A stretch of DNA of 64,000 bases from Latescibacteria bacterium UBA6620 (GCA_002433075.1 DJHM01000033.1:62001-126000), one strand, 5' to 3'; positions 53,576 through 63,152 are shown, numbered from the stretch's first letter. A program made the numbers and translations. Notes: generated from the sequence alone by a model not told the origin.

Positions 53576-56500
53576 TTCGCCGACGCTTTCCCTTCTGGCT
53601 GGCCGCCGCGTGCCTCACGATCGCCGGGCTCTTCCCGACCGACGCCCGAGGTCAATTTTTCAGCGACATCAACCATCCCGAACTCGACTGGTTCGAGATC
53701 GAGACGGAACACTTCTTGATCACTCATCACAACGGGGCGGAGGCGTTCGCAAAGCGTGTGGCCGTCATCGCCGAAGAGGTCTACGGGCCCATCACGGACC
53801 TCTATGACTTCGAGCCCGACAGCAAGCCGCGCGTCCTCGTTCGCGACATCGATGACGCGAATCGGAGCGCTTACTACCCAGGCACGAACACCATCGACTT
53901 CTGGGCGACCTCGCTCACCCACGATTTCGAACTCAGGGGTGCCAAGACCGACTGGGTACGAAACGTCTTCACGCACGAATTCACGCACCTCGTGTCGAGC
54001 CAGGTCGCCCGCAAGACATCCTCCCGCATCCAGGGCGTCTACCTCCAGACCTTCTTCTATCAGGAAGAAAATCGACGGGAGGATGTCTCCGTCACCGGAC
54101 TCCCGAACGTGATTGCATCCGTTCTTCTCCCGTCCGAGATCCTTCCTCCCTGGTTTACCGAGGGCACCGCCCAGTATATGGCCGCCGCAGCCCAGCACGA
54201 TACCTGGGACTCCCATCGGGATATGATCCTGCGCCAGGCCATCCTCAACGACCGGCTCCTGACTTATGACCAGATGAGCGTGTTCGGTGCGAAATCGGGG
54301 CTCGGGTTCGAACAGGTCTACGATCACGGCTATGCGCTCACCCTCTACATCGTCAACCGCTTCGGAGAAGGCGCGCTCGGCCGTCTCTACAGGGCGATGA
54401 GCCGAAAGTGGCGATACGACTTCGACGGCGCCGTCCGAGAAGCGCTCGGTCTCAGCGCGCGCGCCCTGTACGACGACTGGAAAATGTCTCTTCAGGAGCG
54501 CTACGACCTGCAGATGCAGACCCTCGCAACGGACTCCGCAGTCGGTGAAGTCCGTTATGACAAGGGTTACGTGAACCTGCATCCTCGATGGTCACCGGAC
54601 GGCGAAACCCTCGCCTTCCTCAGCAACGTCGGCGGCGACTATGGCCGAACCAATTTGCTCACCCTCGCCGCTGACGACACGACGGCAGAACTGATCGCCC
54701 CCGGGGCCCGCACAGCCATCGACTGGTCCTCTGACGGATCGCACCTTCTGTTCGCCCGTCGCAGCCGACGGAACGAAGACGGCTCCGTCTTCTGGGACCT
54801 CTACACTGCCGACCCCGCCGACTCTTCGGGCGTCGGCCTCTGGCGAACCGCGAAGGGGCTCATCGGCTTCGACGGAGGTCTCCGCCCCGGTCGCGAGCGA
54901 CTGACTCAGGGTGCCCGGGGCATCCATCCTGCCTATTCGCCCGACGACCGCACGATCGCTTTCGTCCAGAACGGAGGGGGTAACAACCACCTCTCTCTCC
55001 TAGACATCGCAACGGGCGACATCCGTCGCCTCGCTGAGTTCACCGACGGTACTCAGCTGCACACCCCCGTCTGGTCGCCCGATGGGACGCGGATCGCGTT
55101 TTCTCTGTTTGGACTCGACGGTGATAGAAGCATCGCGTTGATTCCGACGGCTGGCGGCCCTCACAAGTATCTCGTTCGTTCGGACGGAACCGACCGGGAT
55201 CCTTGCTGGGACACCGACGGAAGCCTCGTATTTGCCTCGGATCAGGATGGCGTGTTCAACCTCTACAACCTGAACGTCGGGACCACCGAGGTCCATCGGA
55301 TCACCCGGGTGCCGGGCGGGGCGTTCCACCCTGACGTGCACCCGACGGAAGACAAGATTGCCTTCGCCCACTACGGAGATGACGGGTTCGAGATCCGGAC
55401 CGTCGAACGAAAAGGCCTCTGGGAACCCGTGCCCCCCGGTATCTTCAGCACGCGTGCCCCGGTCGTCGTGTCCGCTGATACGACCTCGTCCCCAGCATCC
55501 AGACCATACGAGACCGATCTCCTGGGTCTGCTCATTTCGCCCAGAGTCGCCCTCGACGTCGGGAAGCTCAAACTCGGATTCTACGCCTTCTCAACCGAAG
55601 CGCTCGGTAAACAGTCCCTGTTCGTCCAGGGTCTGGTTTCCCACGACAGAGACCTCGAAATCTTCGCCACCTACGAGTACAAAGGCTGGAAACCGACCTT
55701 CTACTTCACCGGTTTTCGGGTCACCCACCACGTCGAAGAGGACATCCTCGACCGCGACAGGGACGGCCGCGTGTTCAACCGGACATTCGCCCTGAACGGC
55801 CTGATCCTGGGTCTACGCCATAGCCTCCGGGGCGGGGGCGTCCTCAATACGAACATCGAATACGACCGTTTCGGGAACTCCGTGGACCAGGCGCAGTTCA
55901 ACGGACAGAACCGTGCGGTCATCGGCGCGACGTTTCTCAATTCGATCAACTTCGCCGCGTCCTATCGCTACAGCAATATCGCCCCGGGGATCGATGCGCA
56001 GATCAGCCCCAGTTCGGGCCGCAGTCTTGACGTGCGATACAAACGAAATTTCGACTTCTTCCTGAAGGGGTTCGAGCCGAACACGACGATCGTCATCGAG
56101 CAGTTTCAGAACTTCTTCTACGATCAGGTCACGGTCGACTGGAGCGAGTATCGAGGCGGGCCGGGCGACAGCTCTGTCGGGCTCCGCGTCTACGGCGGAT
56201 GGATGGGCGACGTCGTCGATGACCCCGAAGCCGACGGGTATTTCGACTTCCGCCTTGGCGGTCTACCGTTTATGAAGGGCTATACCTTTTTCAGTATGGA
56301 AGGTCGGAAAGCAGCGATGCTACGCGGAGCCTGGCGCTTTCCCCTGTGGCGGAAAATCGACCGGCAAACCGGACCGGTTCACTCGGATCACTTGTTCGGA
56401 TCGATCTACGGAGGACTCGGGCGCGCCTGGGACGGCACGCCGGAGGACGACCTGTTGCTCCGCAGCTGGAAGAAGGATGCTGGCATTCAGCTGAGGTATG

Positions 56501-56664
56501 AGGGTACGACCTTCTACGAATTCCCCCTCGCCGTCAGTCTGGATGTCGCCTATGGTTTCGACGACATCCCCTTACAGGAGATCACCGACCCGGTCGAACG
56601 AAGCGGCCTGAAGCTCTACCTGACGGTCCTGTTCGGCTTCCTGGGCAACGTTGGATCTCATTGA
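53572..56664 (+). CDS. Exported gluzincin-like protease with TolB propeller and C-terminal barrel
   Basis: A 1030-aa protein with signal peptide (LAAACLTIAGLFPTDARG). Residues about 30-320 form a metallopeptidase-like domain: FTHEFTHLVSS gives HExxH (His135, Glu136, His139), and PPWFTEGTAQYM gives the third ligand Glu, as in gluzincins. Residues about 330-620 form a TolB-like propeller (HPRWSPDGETLAFLSN, HPAYSPDDRTIAFVQN, TPVWSPDGTRIAFSL). The last 350 residues alternate as beta-strands (GWKPTFYFTGFRV, INFAASYRYSNI), like a surface-antigen/BamA-type barrel. The same architecture is known from FCB genomes with unknown function. Its ATG overlaps the stop of the gene before. Confidence 0.8.
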   Translation: MIRRRFPFWLAAACLTIAGLFPTDARGQFFSDINHPELDWFEIETEHFLITHHNGAEAFAKRVAVIAEEVYGPITDLYDFEPDSKPRVLVRDIDDANRSAYYPGTNTIDFWATSLTHDFELRGAKTDWVRNVFTHEFTHLVSSQVARKTSSRIQGVYLQTFFYQEENRREDVSVTGLPNVIASVLLPSEILPPWFTEGTAQYMAAAAQHDTWDSHRDMILRQAILNDRLLTYDQMSVFGAKSGLGFEQVYDHGYALTLYIVNRFGEGALGRLYRAMSRKWRYDFDGAVREALGLSARALYDDWKMSLQERYDLQMQTLATDSAVGEVRYDKGYVNLHPRWSPDGETLAFLSNVGGDYGRTNLLTLAADDTTAELIAPGARTAIDWSSDGSHLLFARRSRRNEDGSVFWDLYTADPADSSGVGLWRTAKGLIGFDGGLRPGRERLTQGARGIHPAYSPDDRTIAFVQNGGGNNHLSLLDIATGDIRRLAEFTDGTQLHTPVWSPDGTRIAFSLFGLDGDRSIALIPTAGGPHKYLVRSDGTDRDPCWDTDGSLVFASDQDGVFNLYNLNVGTTEVHRITRVPGGAFHPDVHPTEDKIAFAHYGDDGFEIRTVERKGLWEPVPPGIFSTRAPVVVSADTTSSPASRPYETDLLGLLISPRVALDVGKLKLGFYAFSTEALGKQSLFVQGLVSHDRDLEIFATYEYKGWKPTFYFTGFRVTHHVEEDILDRDRDGRVFNRTFALNGLILGLRHSLRGGGVLNTNIEYDRFGNSVDQAQFNGQNRAVIGATFLNSINFAASYRYSNIAPGIDAQISPSSGRSLDVRYKRNFDFFLKGFEPNTTIVIEQFQNFFYDQVTVDWSEYRGGPGDSSVGLRVYGGWMGDVVDDPEADGYFDFRLGGLPFMKGYTFFSMEGRKAAMLRGAWRFPLWRKIDRQTGPVHSDHLFGSIYGGLGRAWDGTPEDDLLLRSWKKDAGIQLRYEGTTFYEFPLAVSLDVAYGFDDIPLQEITDPVERSGLKLYLTVLFGFLGNVGSH

Positions 56665-56676
56665 AGAAGGCAACCG

Positions 56677-57429
56677 ATGAAACGGATCATCGTCATCCTG
56701 ATCGCACTCATTTTCTCGTCGCCGGCGCTCGCCGGCCCGCTCGGAACACCCCTTGCGCCGGTCAACGCACCGCGTACGCTCGCCTACGACGCGTCGGACG
56801 AAGCCAAGTCACCGGGGAAGGCTTTCCTGCTTTCCCTCCTCCTCCCCGGTCTGGGCGAACTCTATACGGGGGCCAGATACAGAGCCGCCGGGTTTATGAC
56901 CGCAGAGGCCGTGACGTGGGTCGCCTACGCTCACTGGCGCAGCAAAGGGACGGACCTGAGAGATGAGTTCAGAGCCTACGCCGATCGCAACTGGAGCCTC
57001 GCGCGCTACCGTAATTGGCAGGCTTTCAACGCCGCGCTGCCCCAAAGCCAGCAATACATCGAAACGGAGACGCTGCCCGAAATCCAGGCAGACGAGCAGC
57101 AGTACTACGAGCTCATCGGCAAGTACGACCAGTTCATCTTCGGATGGTCCGATGTCGCCGACGAGCCGCTCGGGTCGAACAACCACAGCATCATCTCTCC
57201 GCTCCAGACGGAGTACGAGATTTTGCGAAACGACAGCAACCAGCCCCTCAAGCGAGCGTCCGTTGTCATCGGGCTGACCGTCGTCAATCGGATCGTCAGT
57301 GCAATCCACGCATCCTCTTACGCAAAGCTCAAGAACCAGAGTATGGACAGACGCGTGCGGTTCGAGTGGTCGCCCACATCACCCGGGGGCGGTCACGGAC
57401 TCACAGCCTCTGTCGCCGCCTCGTTCTGA
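56677..57429 (+). CDS. Exported small protein with PGLGELYxG motif, copy 1
   Basis: A 250-aa protein with a clear signal peptide (IIVILIALIFSSPALA). A hydrophobic region contains LLLPGLGELYTGARYRAAGF, found in DUF5683-like proteins, which have two or three membrane segments. A second hydrophobic region lies near the end (VVIGLTVVNRIVSAIHASSY). The next gene is a diverged paralogue. Function unknown. ATG follows the upstream stop by 12 bases with AAGAAGG nearby, so it belongs to the exported-protein operon. Confidence 0.75.
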   Translation: MKRIIVILIALIFSSPALAGPLGTPLAPVNAPRTLAYDASDEAKSPGKAFLLSLLLPGLGELYTGARYRAAGFMTAEAVTWVAYAHWRSKGTDLRDEFRAYADRNWSLARYRNWQAFNAALPQSQQYIETETLPEIQADEQQYYELIGKYDQFIFGWSDVADEPLGSNNHSIISPLQTEYEILRNDSNQPLKRASVVIGLTVVNRIVSAIHASSYAKLKNQSMDRRVRFEWSPTSPGGGHGLTASVAASF

Positions 57430-58070
57430 TGACCTTCCTTCCACTCGCACTGGCTTTGGTCCTGACCCTCGCGACTGCGGCCGAGGTCCGAGCCCAACCC
57501 ACGCCGACAAGAAATCCGAAGGCCGCCGCCTTCCTCTCGATGCTCGTGCCCGGTCTCGGCGAACTCTACGCGGGCGGACATAAGTCCAGCCGTTTCTTCC
57601 TGTTCACCGAGGCCACGTTCTGGACCGGATTGGCCACATTCAAGCACCTCGAGTCCTCCCGCGAGGACAACTTCAAGGCCTTTGCCGCGGAGCACGCCGG
57701 CTTGGACACGGCGGAGAAATCGGACACCTTCATCGACAACGTGGGCATCTACAACAGTATTTACGCCCGCAACGCTCGCGAGCAGTTCGTTGCAGGAGAT
57801 GCTGCGGAATTCATCGAAGAAACGCCTGTCAACATCTGGGAATGGAACTCGGACGCCTCCAGGCGTCAGTTCCGTGAGCTTCGCAGCAAGTCCACCTCGG
57901 CGAGGCAAAAGAGTATGCTGTTTGTCGGAGCCCTTCTCTTCAATCGTTTCGCCAGCTCAATCAACGCCGCCCATATCGCGAGGAAGACACAGCCTCGAGC
58001 CGTCCAGGTCGGCGCGGCGCCCGATGTGTTCAGGGGCGGAGCCTACGGCTTCATCCATGCCCGCTTCTGA
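57429..58070 (+). CDS. Exported small protein with PGLGELYxG motif, copy 2
   Basis: A 213-aa paralogue of the gene before it. Both share LxxLxPGLGELYxG (here MLVPGLGELYAGG), a following aromatic hydrophobic segment (RFFLFTEATFWTGLATF) and a C-terminal LFNRFASSINAAHIARK, matching VNRIVSAIHASSYAK in copy 1. A signal peptide is present (LALALVLTLATAAEVRA). The ATG overlaps the stop of copy 1 by one base. Tandem duplication followed by divergence; function unknown. Confidence 0.72.
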   Translation: MTFLPLALALVLTLATAAEVRAQPTPTRNPKAAAFLSMLVPGLGELYAGGHKSSRFFLFTEATFWTGLATFKHLESSREDNFKAFAAEHAGLDTAEKSDTFIDNVGIYNSIYARNAREQFVAGDAAEFIEETPVNIWEWNSDASRRQFRELRSKSTSARQKSMLFVGALLFNRFASSINAAHIARKTQPRAVQVGAAPDVFRGGAYGFIHARF

Positions 58071-58071
58071 G

Positions 58072-59553
58072 ATGGCCCTCCGTCTCTGGGTAGTTCTCCT
58101 CCTCTGGTCCGGCCTCACTCACGCAAGTGAGCTTCGGCCCATCTCCGGCACACATCTGATCCCCCGTTCCACGGCCGCCTCGGCGCCGTCGACCAAACGT
58201 CAGACCCAGACCTTTCAGGTCGGCGACCCCCTCACTGTCTCGGCCTTCAGTTTCCAACTCCTCGGGGGGGGTCACTACACCACGACAACCAAGTGCCGTT
58301 TCGTAGGCACGAACTGTTATGTTTTCGTGGAAGATGTCGTCTGGGGGACTTCCCACGTACCCGAGTCCGCCATCGAACCGCTCGCAAACGCTTTCGACCT
58401 CGCCAGCGCCGCAGACCCTTCCCGCGGAATCTACAACATCACGACCACGTTGTTCGGCCCCGCACCCGACGTGGACGGTGACCCCCGTATCATCATCGTC
58501 CTCCTCGACATCCTCGACTCGCCGTTCACCGGCACGACCGTCATCGGCTACTTCGACGTCGATAACCAGAGCCCGCCCGCAAGTCGTGAGATCGTCTATG
58601 TCGACGTAAACCCGCTCGACATCGAAGGTACGCTCGCCCGGGCCACGCTCGCACACGAATTTCAGCATATGCTGCATTGGCATGCCGACCCCGATGAAGA
58701 CAAGTGGCTGGACGAAGGGTGCTCGGAGTATGCCGAGCTCGCCTGCGGCTACAAAGACACGACCGAAGCCGTCGCCAACGCCTTCCTCGATGTTCCCAAC
58801 ACCAGCCTGACCGTGTGGGAAGACCTCCCCTTCGACTTCGACCAGGCTTTCCTGTATATGACCTACTTCGCTCAGCGGTTCGGAGACGACGCGGTTCGCT
58901 CGCTCGTCGGAGAGACCGCCAACGGGGTCGAGAGTGTCGACCTCGTCCTGTCCGAGCTGGGCCTGGCCGATCGTTTCAATGACACCTTCGCCGAATGGAC
59001 GGTCGCCCTCTTCCTGGATGGTGACGGCAACAACGGCCTCTCCCGTGTCGACGTTCGACGGCCCCTGGCCACAACCGTGTCCCTTCCGGCCGACAACATC
59101 AACCGAAAGGCGCGACTGTGGGGAGCCGACTACCTCGATCTCGAAGGCAATCTCGACGCGCTGTCCGTCAGTGTCGGAAGCACCGGTGACAATCCACTCG
59201 TCGCCATCCTCATCGGACAGGACGGTGGAGCCTTCATCGAGATAGCCGCAGGCCAGACCACAACAGTGAACGTGTATCGGGACGACATTCAGTCCATCGC
59301 CCTCACGTCGGCAGGAGGTACGAGCGAGGACTACGTGTTGACGCTCGGCGCGGCTCCAGACGGTTCGAGCTTCGCTGCCTCGGACTTCACGGCTGACGGC
59401 TTCGTGAACTTTGCGGACTTCCTTCTTTTCGCCGCCGGTTTCGGCCGGACCGGCCTCGACGTGGGATTCGTGACCTCTTACGACCTCAACGGAAACTTCG
59501 CCGTCGATTTCACGGACTTCCTCATTTTCGTGGGTCATTTCGCAACAGAATAA
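58072..59553 (+). CDS. Exported M30-like metalloprotease with dockerin-like EF-hand pair
   Basis: A 493-aa protein. Signal peptide (LWVVLLLWSGLTHA). The catalytic site reads TLAHEFQHMLHW (HExxH: His195, Glu196, His199), with a third-ligand Glu in KWLDEGCSEYAEL, resembling M30 (hyicolysin-like) enzymes. The last 60 residues contain two calcium-binding loops of dockerin type: DFTADGFVNFADFLLFAAGF and YDLNGNFAVDFTDFLIFVGH. No cohesin is seen in the window. ATG 58072 is just after the previous stop; an ATG at 58057 is also possible. Last gene of the exported-protein operon. Confidence 0.82.
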   Translation: MALRLWVVLLLWSGLTHASELRPISGTHLIPRSTAASAPSTKRQTQTFQVGDPLTVSAFSFQLLGGGHYTTTTKCRFVGTNCYVFVEDVVWGTSHVPESAIEPLANAFDLASAADPSRGIYNITTTLFGPAPDVDGDPRIIIVLLDILDSPFTGTTVIGYFDVDNQSPPASREIVYVDVNPLDIEGTLARATLAHEFQHMLHWHADPDEDKWLDEGCSEYAELACGYKDTTEAVANAFLDVPNTSLTVWEDLPFDFDQAFLYMTYFAQRFGDDAVRSLVGETANGVESVDLVLSELGLADRFNDTFAEWTVALFLDGDGNNGLSRVDVRRPLATTVSLPADNINRKARLWGADYLDLEGNLDALSVSVGSTGDNPLVAILIGQDGGAFIEIAAGQTTTVNVYRDDIQSIALTSAGGTSEDYVLTLGAAPDGSSFAASDFTADGFVNFADFLLFAAGFGRTGLDVGFVTSYDLNGNFAVDFTDFLIFVGHFATE

Positions 59554-59566
59554 CGTCTTGTCACCA

Positions 59567-59590
59567 AAGAGTGGCCCCGGGGCCACTCTT
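59567..59590. terminator. 24-bp perfect palindrome between convergent genes
   Basis: AAGAGTGGCCCC is followed directly by its reverse complement GGGGCCACTCTT. It lies 13 bases after the + strand protease stop and 42 bases before the - strand lipid-kinase stop, so it probably terminates both transcripts. U-runs are short (TCTT on one side, TCTTT on the other). Confidence 0.6.
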
Positions 59591-59632
59591 AAGCCGCCCT
59601 CGTACGACTTTATATAAATACCTGTTTATTAT

Positions 59633-60493
59633 CTAGATGACGACCTTCACCGCTCCAGGAATCACCTCGAGCGCGACGGGCGTCCTCCCCACCAGTTCCC
59701 CATCCGCCACGACGGGTCGACCTCCCGGAGCCGCAAATGCGCCGGTCTTCGCCCGAAACATCCGTACGGACTCGTGGTCGACGTGGGCCCCTCGGGCGAC
59801 TTTCCCGAATAACCGGACCGCATCCCAGCTCCCGACCGAACGGACGACACACACATCGAGCCGTCCATCCGTCAGGTCGGCCCCCGGCGCGATCGGGAGT
59901 CCGCCCCCGTAGGATCCTCCGTTGGCGAACGCGGCGATCAAGGCCCCCTCTGCCCGGTCTTCGTCGATCTCGACGTCCTGCAGCGGACCGAGTCCTCGCG
60001 CTATCTCTGCGAGCGCGCCCATCCTGTAGCCCAGTCGTCCCAACGCCCGGGCCCGCGGTTTCATCGCCACACGAGCATCCAGTCCTGCGCAGGCAACGGT
60101 CAGGAATCGAACATCGCCGACGAGTCCGACATCGACCTTCCGAGTCTGGCCCTCGGCGATTCGCCGTGCTGCCGTTCGGGCGTCGGGGGGCACGCCGAGC
60201 GCCCTCGCAAAATCATTCCCCCGTCCGGTGGGAACGATTCCGAGCGTCAACGCATCCAAGTCGACTCCGTTCACCACCTCGTGAAGACTGCCATCGCCAC
60301 CGCATACGATCACGCCCTCGCCCCGCTGTGTCGCTTCCCGCGCCAGTTCACCAGCGTGTCCGCGAAATTCCGTGAAGACCGTCCGGACGTTGGAACCCGA
60401 TCGCACGATCTCCGCGTCCACACGTGCGGCCGCCCGCAGAGCACTCCGCTGGCCACGCCCACTCCGTGGGTTAACAATCAGTGTCCAGTTCAA
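59633..60493 (-). CDS. Diacylglycerol/lipid kinase family protein (YegS/BmrU type)
   Basis: A 286-aa lipid kinase-like protein. NPRSGRG, the nucleotide-binding GGDGSLHEVVNG and GIVPTGRGNDFARAL are intact, and the C-terminal DLTDGRLDVCVVR and DGELVG follow the family. It should phosphorylate diacylglycerol, an ether analogue or a related lipid. TTG 60493 is the best start: GAAGAGG is five bases upstream and the fold begins there; the longer frame from 60562 runs through a terminator. Last gene of the predicted ether-lipid operon. Confidence 0.85.
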   Translation of the reverse strand: MNWTLIVNPRSGRGQRSALRAAARVDAEIVRSGSNVRTVFTEFRGHAGELAREATQRGEGVIVCGGDGSLHEVVNGVDLDALTLGIVPTGRGNDFARALGVPPDARTAARRIAEGQTRKVDVGLVGDVRFLTVACAGLDARVAMKPRARALGRLGYRMGALAEIARGLGPLQDVEIDEDRAEGALIAAFANGGSYGGGLPIAPGADLTDGRLDVCVVRSVGSWDAVRLFGKVARGAHVDHESVRMFRAKTGAFAAPGGRPVVADGELVGRTPVALEVIPGAVKVVI

Positions 60494-60507
60494 CTCGGCC
60501 TCTTCAC

Positions 60508-60534
60508 AAAAAAAGGGGGCCATCACAGGCCCCC
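60508..60534 (-). terminator. Rho-independent terminator downstream of the SDR gene
   Basis: On the - strand: GGGGGCC, loop TGTGAT, GGCCCCC, followed by seven T. A strong intrinsic terminator between the SDR stop (60559) and the lipid-kinase start (60493). The U-run reaches to 15 bases before the lipid-kinase start, so read-through would be partial and the kinase expressed less. Confidence 0.82.
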
Positions 60535-60558
60535 TGGACAGATCACCGATCGCCCCTC

Positions 60559-61380
60559 TCAATCCTCGTCATCCTGCGCCTTCACTGCTCCGGACACGAT
60601 GCGATCGAGCGTCCCGGGACTGATCAGATTGAGCCAGGGCAAGGCTCGAAGTTTCCACGGCACGACAAGCTCTCTCTTGCGTTTCCGGATCGCTTCGAGA
60701 ATCGCCTCGCTGCACGCTTCGAGCGAAATCGACTCCCGGCTATGACTGCGGCGTCCCTCCCCTACCGCATCCCCATCCTTCGCGTAGGCATTGGCTCTCA
60801 GATCCGTCCCCCGAAGCCAGTGCGGCATCACCGTCAGAATGTTCACCCCCGATCCCTTGAGCTCCTGACGGAGGGCGGCAAGGAAACCGACCACGGCGTG
60901 CTTCGAGGCCACGTAACCCGAATGCAGAGGCACCCCTATCTTACCCTGGATCGAGGAGATCGCCACCAGCGTACCGCTGGAGGTCTTGAGATGGGGAAGC
61001 GTGTGGTGAAGCGGGTAGACCACACCGAGATAATTCGTCTCCATCAGCTTCGCGTAGACGGAGGGATCTTCGATTTCGTCGAACCGCGCCCACATACTAA
61101 CCCCCGCGCTCGCGACCAACAGGTCGATCCCTACGCCCCCTTCCGTCGCGGCCTGAACGAGGCGTTCGCAATCTGGCAGGGATGTAACGTCCCCGACCAC
61201 GGGCTTTGCCGACCCTCCGTGTGCTCGACAACGGGCTGCCACCTCTCCCAGCTCGGCCTCCCGTCTGGCGAACAGGGTCAGGTGGGCCCCACGCACGGCC
61301 ATCGCTTCTGCCAAGGCCGCTCCCAGCCCGGAGGAGGCACCCGTGATGATCACCCGCAGGTCTTTGAACGCGTCGCTCAC
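60559..61380 (-). CDS. SDR-family reductase, candidate acyl/alkyl-DHAP reductase
   Basis: A 273-aa short-chain dehydrogenase/reductase. NAD(P)-binding TGASSGLGAALAEAM, LVASAGVSMWARFDE, catalytic Ser in SSIQGKIGVPLHS and Tyr-x3-Lys in YVASKHAVVGFLA are present. The C-terminal helix VVPWKLRALPWLNLISP is hydrophobic and resembles the membrane-associated end of DHRS7-type reductases. It follows the AGPS-like gene with a four-base overlap, and mammalian DHRS7B (PexRAP) reduces acyl/alkyl-DHAP, so an equivalent role here is inferred. A generic SDR is the alternative. Confidence 0.75.
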   Translation of the reverse strand: MSDAFKDLRVIITGASSGLGAALAEAMAVRGAHLTLFARREAELGEVAARCRAHGGSAKPVVGDVTSLPDCERLVQAATEGGVGIDLLVASAGVSMWARFDEIEDPSVYAKLMETNYLGVVYPLHHTLPHLKTSSGTLVAISSIQGKIGVPLHSGYVASKHAVVGFLAALRQELKGSGVNILTVMPHWLRGTDLRANAYAKDGDAVGEGRRSHSRESISLEACSEAILEAIRKRKRELVVPWKLRALPWLNLISPGTLDRIVSGAVKAQDDED

Positions 61381-63152
61381 GAAGTTCGGTCTTCGTCGAA
61401 CGCCCCGTTGCGCGCCCCAAAAATGTTGGCAGGATCGATCGCCCGTTTGGTCTCTCGCAACATCTGAAGTCCCGCGTCGGTCTGAACCTGCTTCAGGAAG
61501 CCCTGTCGGATCTTCCCCACCCCGTGGTGATGGGAAAGCGATCCCCCACGATCCAGGATCACCTGGCGGAGTGCGTGTTCGATTCGATGGTATACGGCAG
61601 CCGGATCGTCGAGCCCGCGTCCGCTGAAAGCGAGTGTGAAGTAGATGCAGACACCCGTGTGGTACGTCTGCGTCACGCGATACGTCAGGTAGGGACGCCC
61701 CTCTACGCCGTGCTCGGCCAGCTGACGATCCAGCTCTTCCCGGACCCCGTTACAGACGTCGTGGATCCGGTCCCACGGTACCGACGTCTCGAAGGTCTCC
61801 CCGAGGATGCCGAAACGCGTCACGAAATCTCGAATGTAGGCGATCCCGAAGGTCAGCGAATAGCCCCGCTTCCCGTTGCTGGCGCCCGCGCTGATCGCCC
61901 CGAATTTCTTGGCCAGCTCGAAGATCGTCTTCTGTTGCGCCTTCACCTCCGCTCGAGAACCTTCCATCACGATCGTCGACGCCACCATCTTTTGCAGATC
62001 GAATTTCTTCACCTTGAACAACGCGAAATGCTGAATCTTCGACTTCAGCTTTTCCGCCCCAATGGTCGCAGGCTTCAGGGCCTGCCCCATTCGGAATTCC
62101 AGATTGTTCACCAACCGGATGCTGGCGGGCAGCGTACCTGTCCGCCGCAGGGTCCTCAGGAAGTCGACTCCTTTTTCGAAATCGGGAAACACCAGCGCGC
62201 CATACTCCCGTGCTTCAGGCAAGGGATGCACTTTCATCACAGCCTTCGTGATGATTCCATAGTTCCCCTCGCTCCCGAACAGCAGACTCCGTGGCTGAAC
62301 GCCGATCGAATTTCGCGGCGTAACGGCTCGGGTCTCCACGTCACCCTTCGGCGTCACGAGCGACGCTTCCAAGACGATATCCTCGATGTTACCGTACCGG
62401 TTCTTCTTCATTCCGCTCGCATTAGTGGAGACCCAGCCACCAAGCGTGGAGAACTCGATACTGTCCGGATCGTGACCTGTCGTGTAGCCCTTCGCCCCCA
62501 GATCGATCTCCATCTGTTTCCCGGAGATCCCGGCCTCGATACAGGCGAGTTGGTTGATTTCGTCGATCCACAGGATGCGATTCATTCTCCGCATATCGAC
62601 CGACACGATCATCCGCGTCTCGTCGGGCGGGCAGGCGAGCGCGCCGCTGACGTTCGTGCCACCTCCGAACGGAATCAGACAGACGTCACACGTGGCTCCC
62701 GCCTCAACGATGCGCCGCACGTCCTCCTCACTGTTCGGGTAGACCACCCCATCGACCACACGGTCCAGCTTTCCGCCTGTCATCAACCTGTAGATTTCAT
62801 CCACGCTCAACTGACCGTGGCTGTGGCTCAACCTGTCCCGCGGTTCCTGGGACACCTGATCGCCCGAAAGGTCCTTCCGGATTCGAACCAGGAATTCTTC
62901 CCCGGCAACGGGTGCGGGTAGATCGTAGTCCACCACCTCGTCGATCAGGTGATCCTCCGTGAATGGAACCTCCAGCACACTTTCGACGAACGGAATCAGG
63001 TAGGGCATACTGAAACCCGAAATCGGATACCGATCGCCGGTCACTCGTACGCTCTTCGGGCCGTCGAACTCAAATCGGGTATCGGTGTAGCCCCATTTGT
63101 GGAGGTGACGTTCGCCCTCTCGCGGGTCATAGTAGGTTTCCAGCTCTTTCAC
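61377..63152 (-). CDS. Alkyldihydroxyacetonephosphate synthase (AGPS)-like FAD enzyme
   Basis: A 591-aa FAD-linked enzyme of the vanillyl-alcohol-oxidase fold, the usual length of AGPS. FAD-binding PFGGGTNVSGAL and GHDPDSIEFSTLGGWVSTNA, and the AGPS signature GGSLSHHHGVGKIR with its His cluster, are clear. AGPS swaps the acyl group of acyl-DHAP for a fatty alcohol to make an ether bond. Flavin dehydrogenases such as D-lactate dehydrogenases share the fold but lack the HHHGVGK run. Its GTG/ATG region overlaps the acyltransferase gene by four bases and the SDR by four. Confidence 0.85.
   Translation of the reverse strand: MKELETYYDPREGERHLHKWGYTDTRFEFDGPKSVRVTGDRYPISGFSMPYLIPFVESVLEVPFTEDHLIDEVVDYDLPAPVAGEEFLVRIRKDLSGDQVSQEPRDRLSHSHGQLSVDEIYRLMTGGKLDRVVDGVVYPNSEEDVRRIVEAGATCDVCLIPFGGGTNVSGALACPPDETRMIVSVDMRRMNRILWIDEINQLACIEAGISGKQMEIDLGAKGYTTGHDPDSIEFSTLGGWVSTNASGMKKNRYGNIEDIVLEASLVTPKGDVETRAVTPRNSIGVQPRSLLFGSEGNYGIITKAVMKVHPLPEAREYGALVFPDFEKGVDFLRTLRRTGTLPASIRLVNNLEFRMGQALKPATIGAEKLKSKIQHFALFKVKKFDLQKMVASTIVMEGSRAEVKAQQKTIFELAKKFGAISAGASNGKRGYSLTFGIAYIRDFVTRFGILGETFETSVPWDRIHDVCNGVREELDRQLAEHGVEGRPYLTYRVTQTYHTGVCIYFTLAFSGRGLDDPAAVYHRIEHALRQVILDRGGSLSHHHGVGKIRQGFLKQVQTDAGLQMLRETKRAIDPANIFGARNGAFDEDRTS

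Noticed and set aside
58051..59586. 511-codon frame antisense to the dockerin protease
   Set aside because: Mirror of a real gene with signal peptide, catalytic motif and dockerin loops; no domain of its own.
61524..62921. 465-codon frame antisense to the AGPS-like gene
   Set aside because: Antisense shadow; Arg/His/Pro-rich and without domains.
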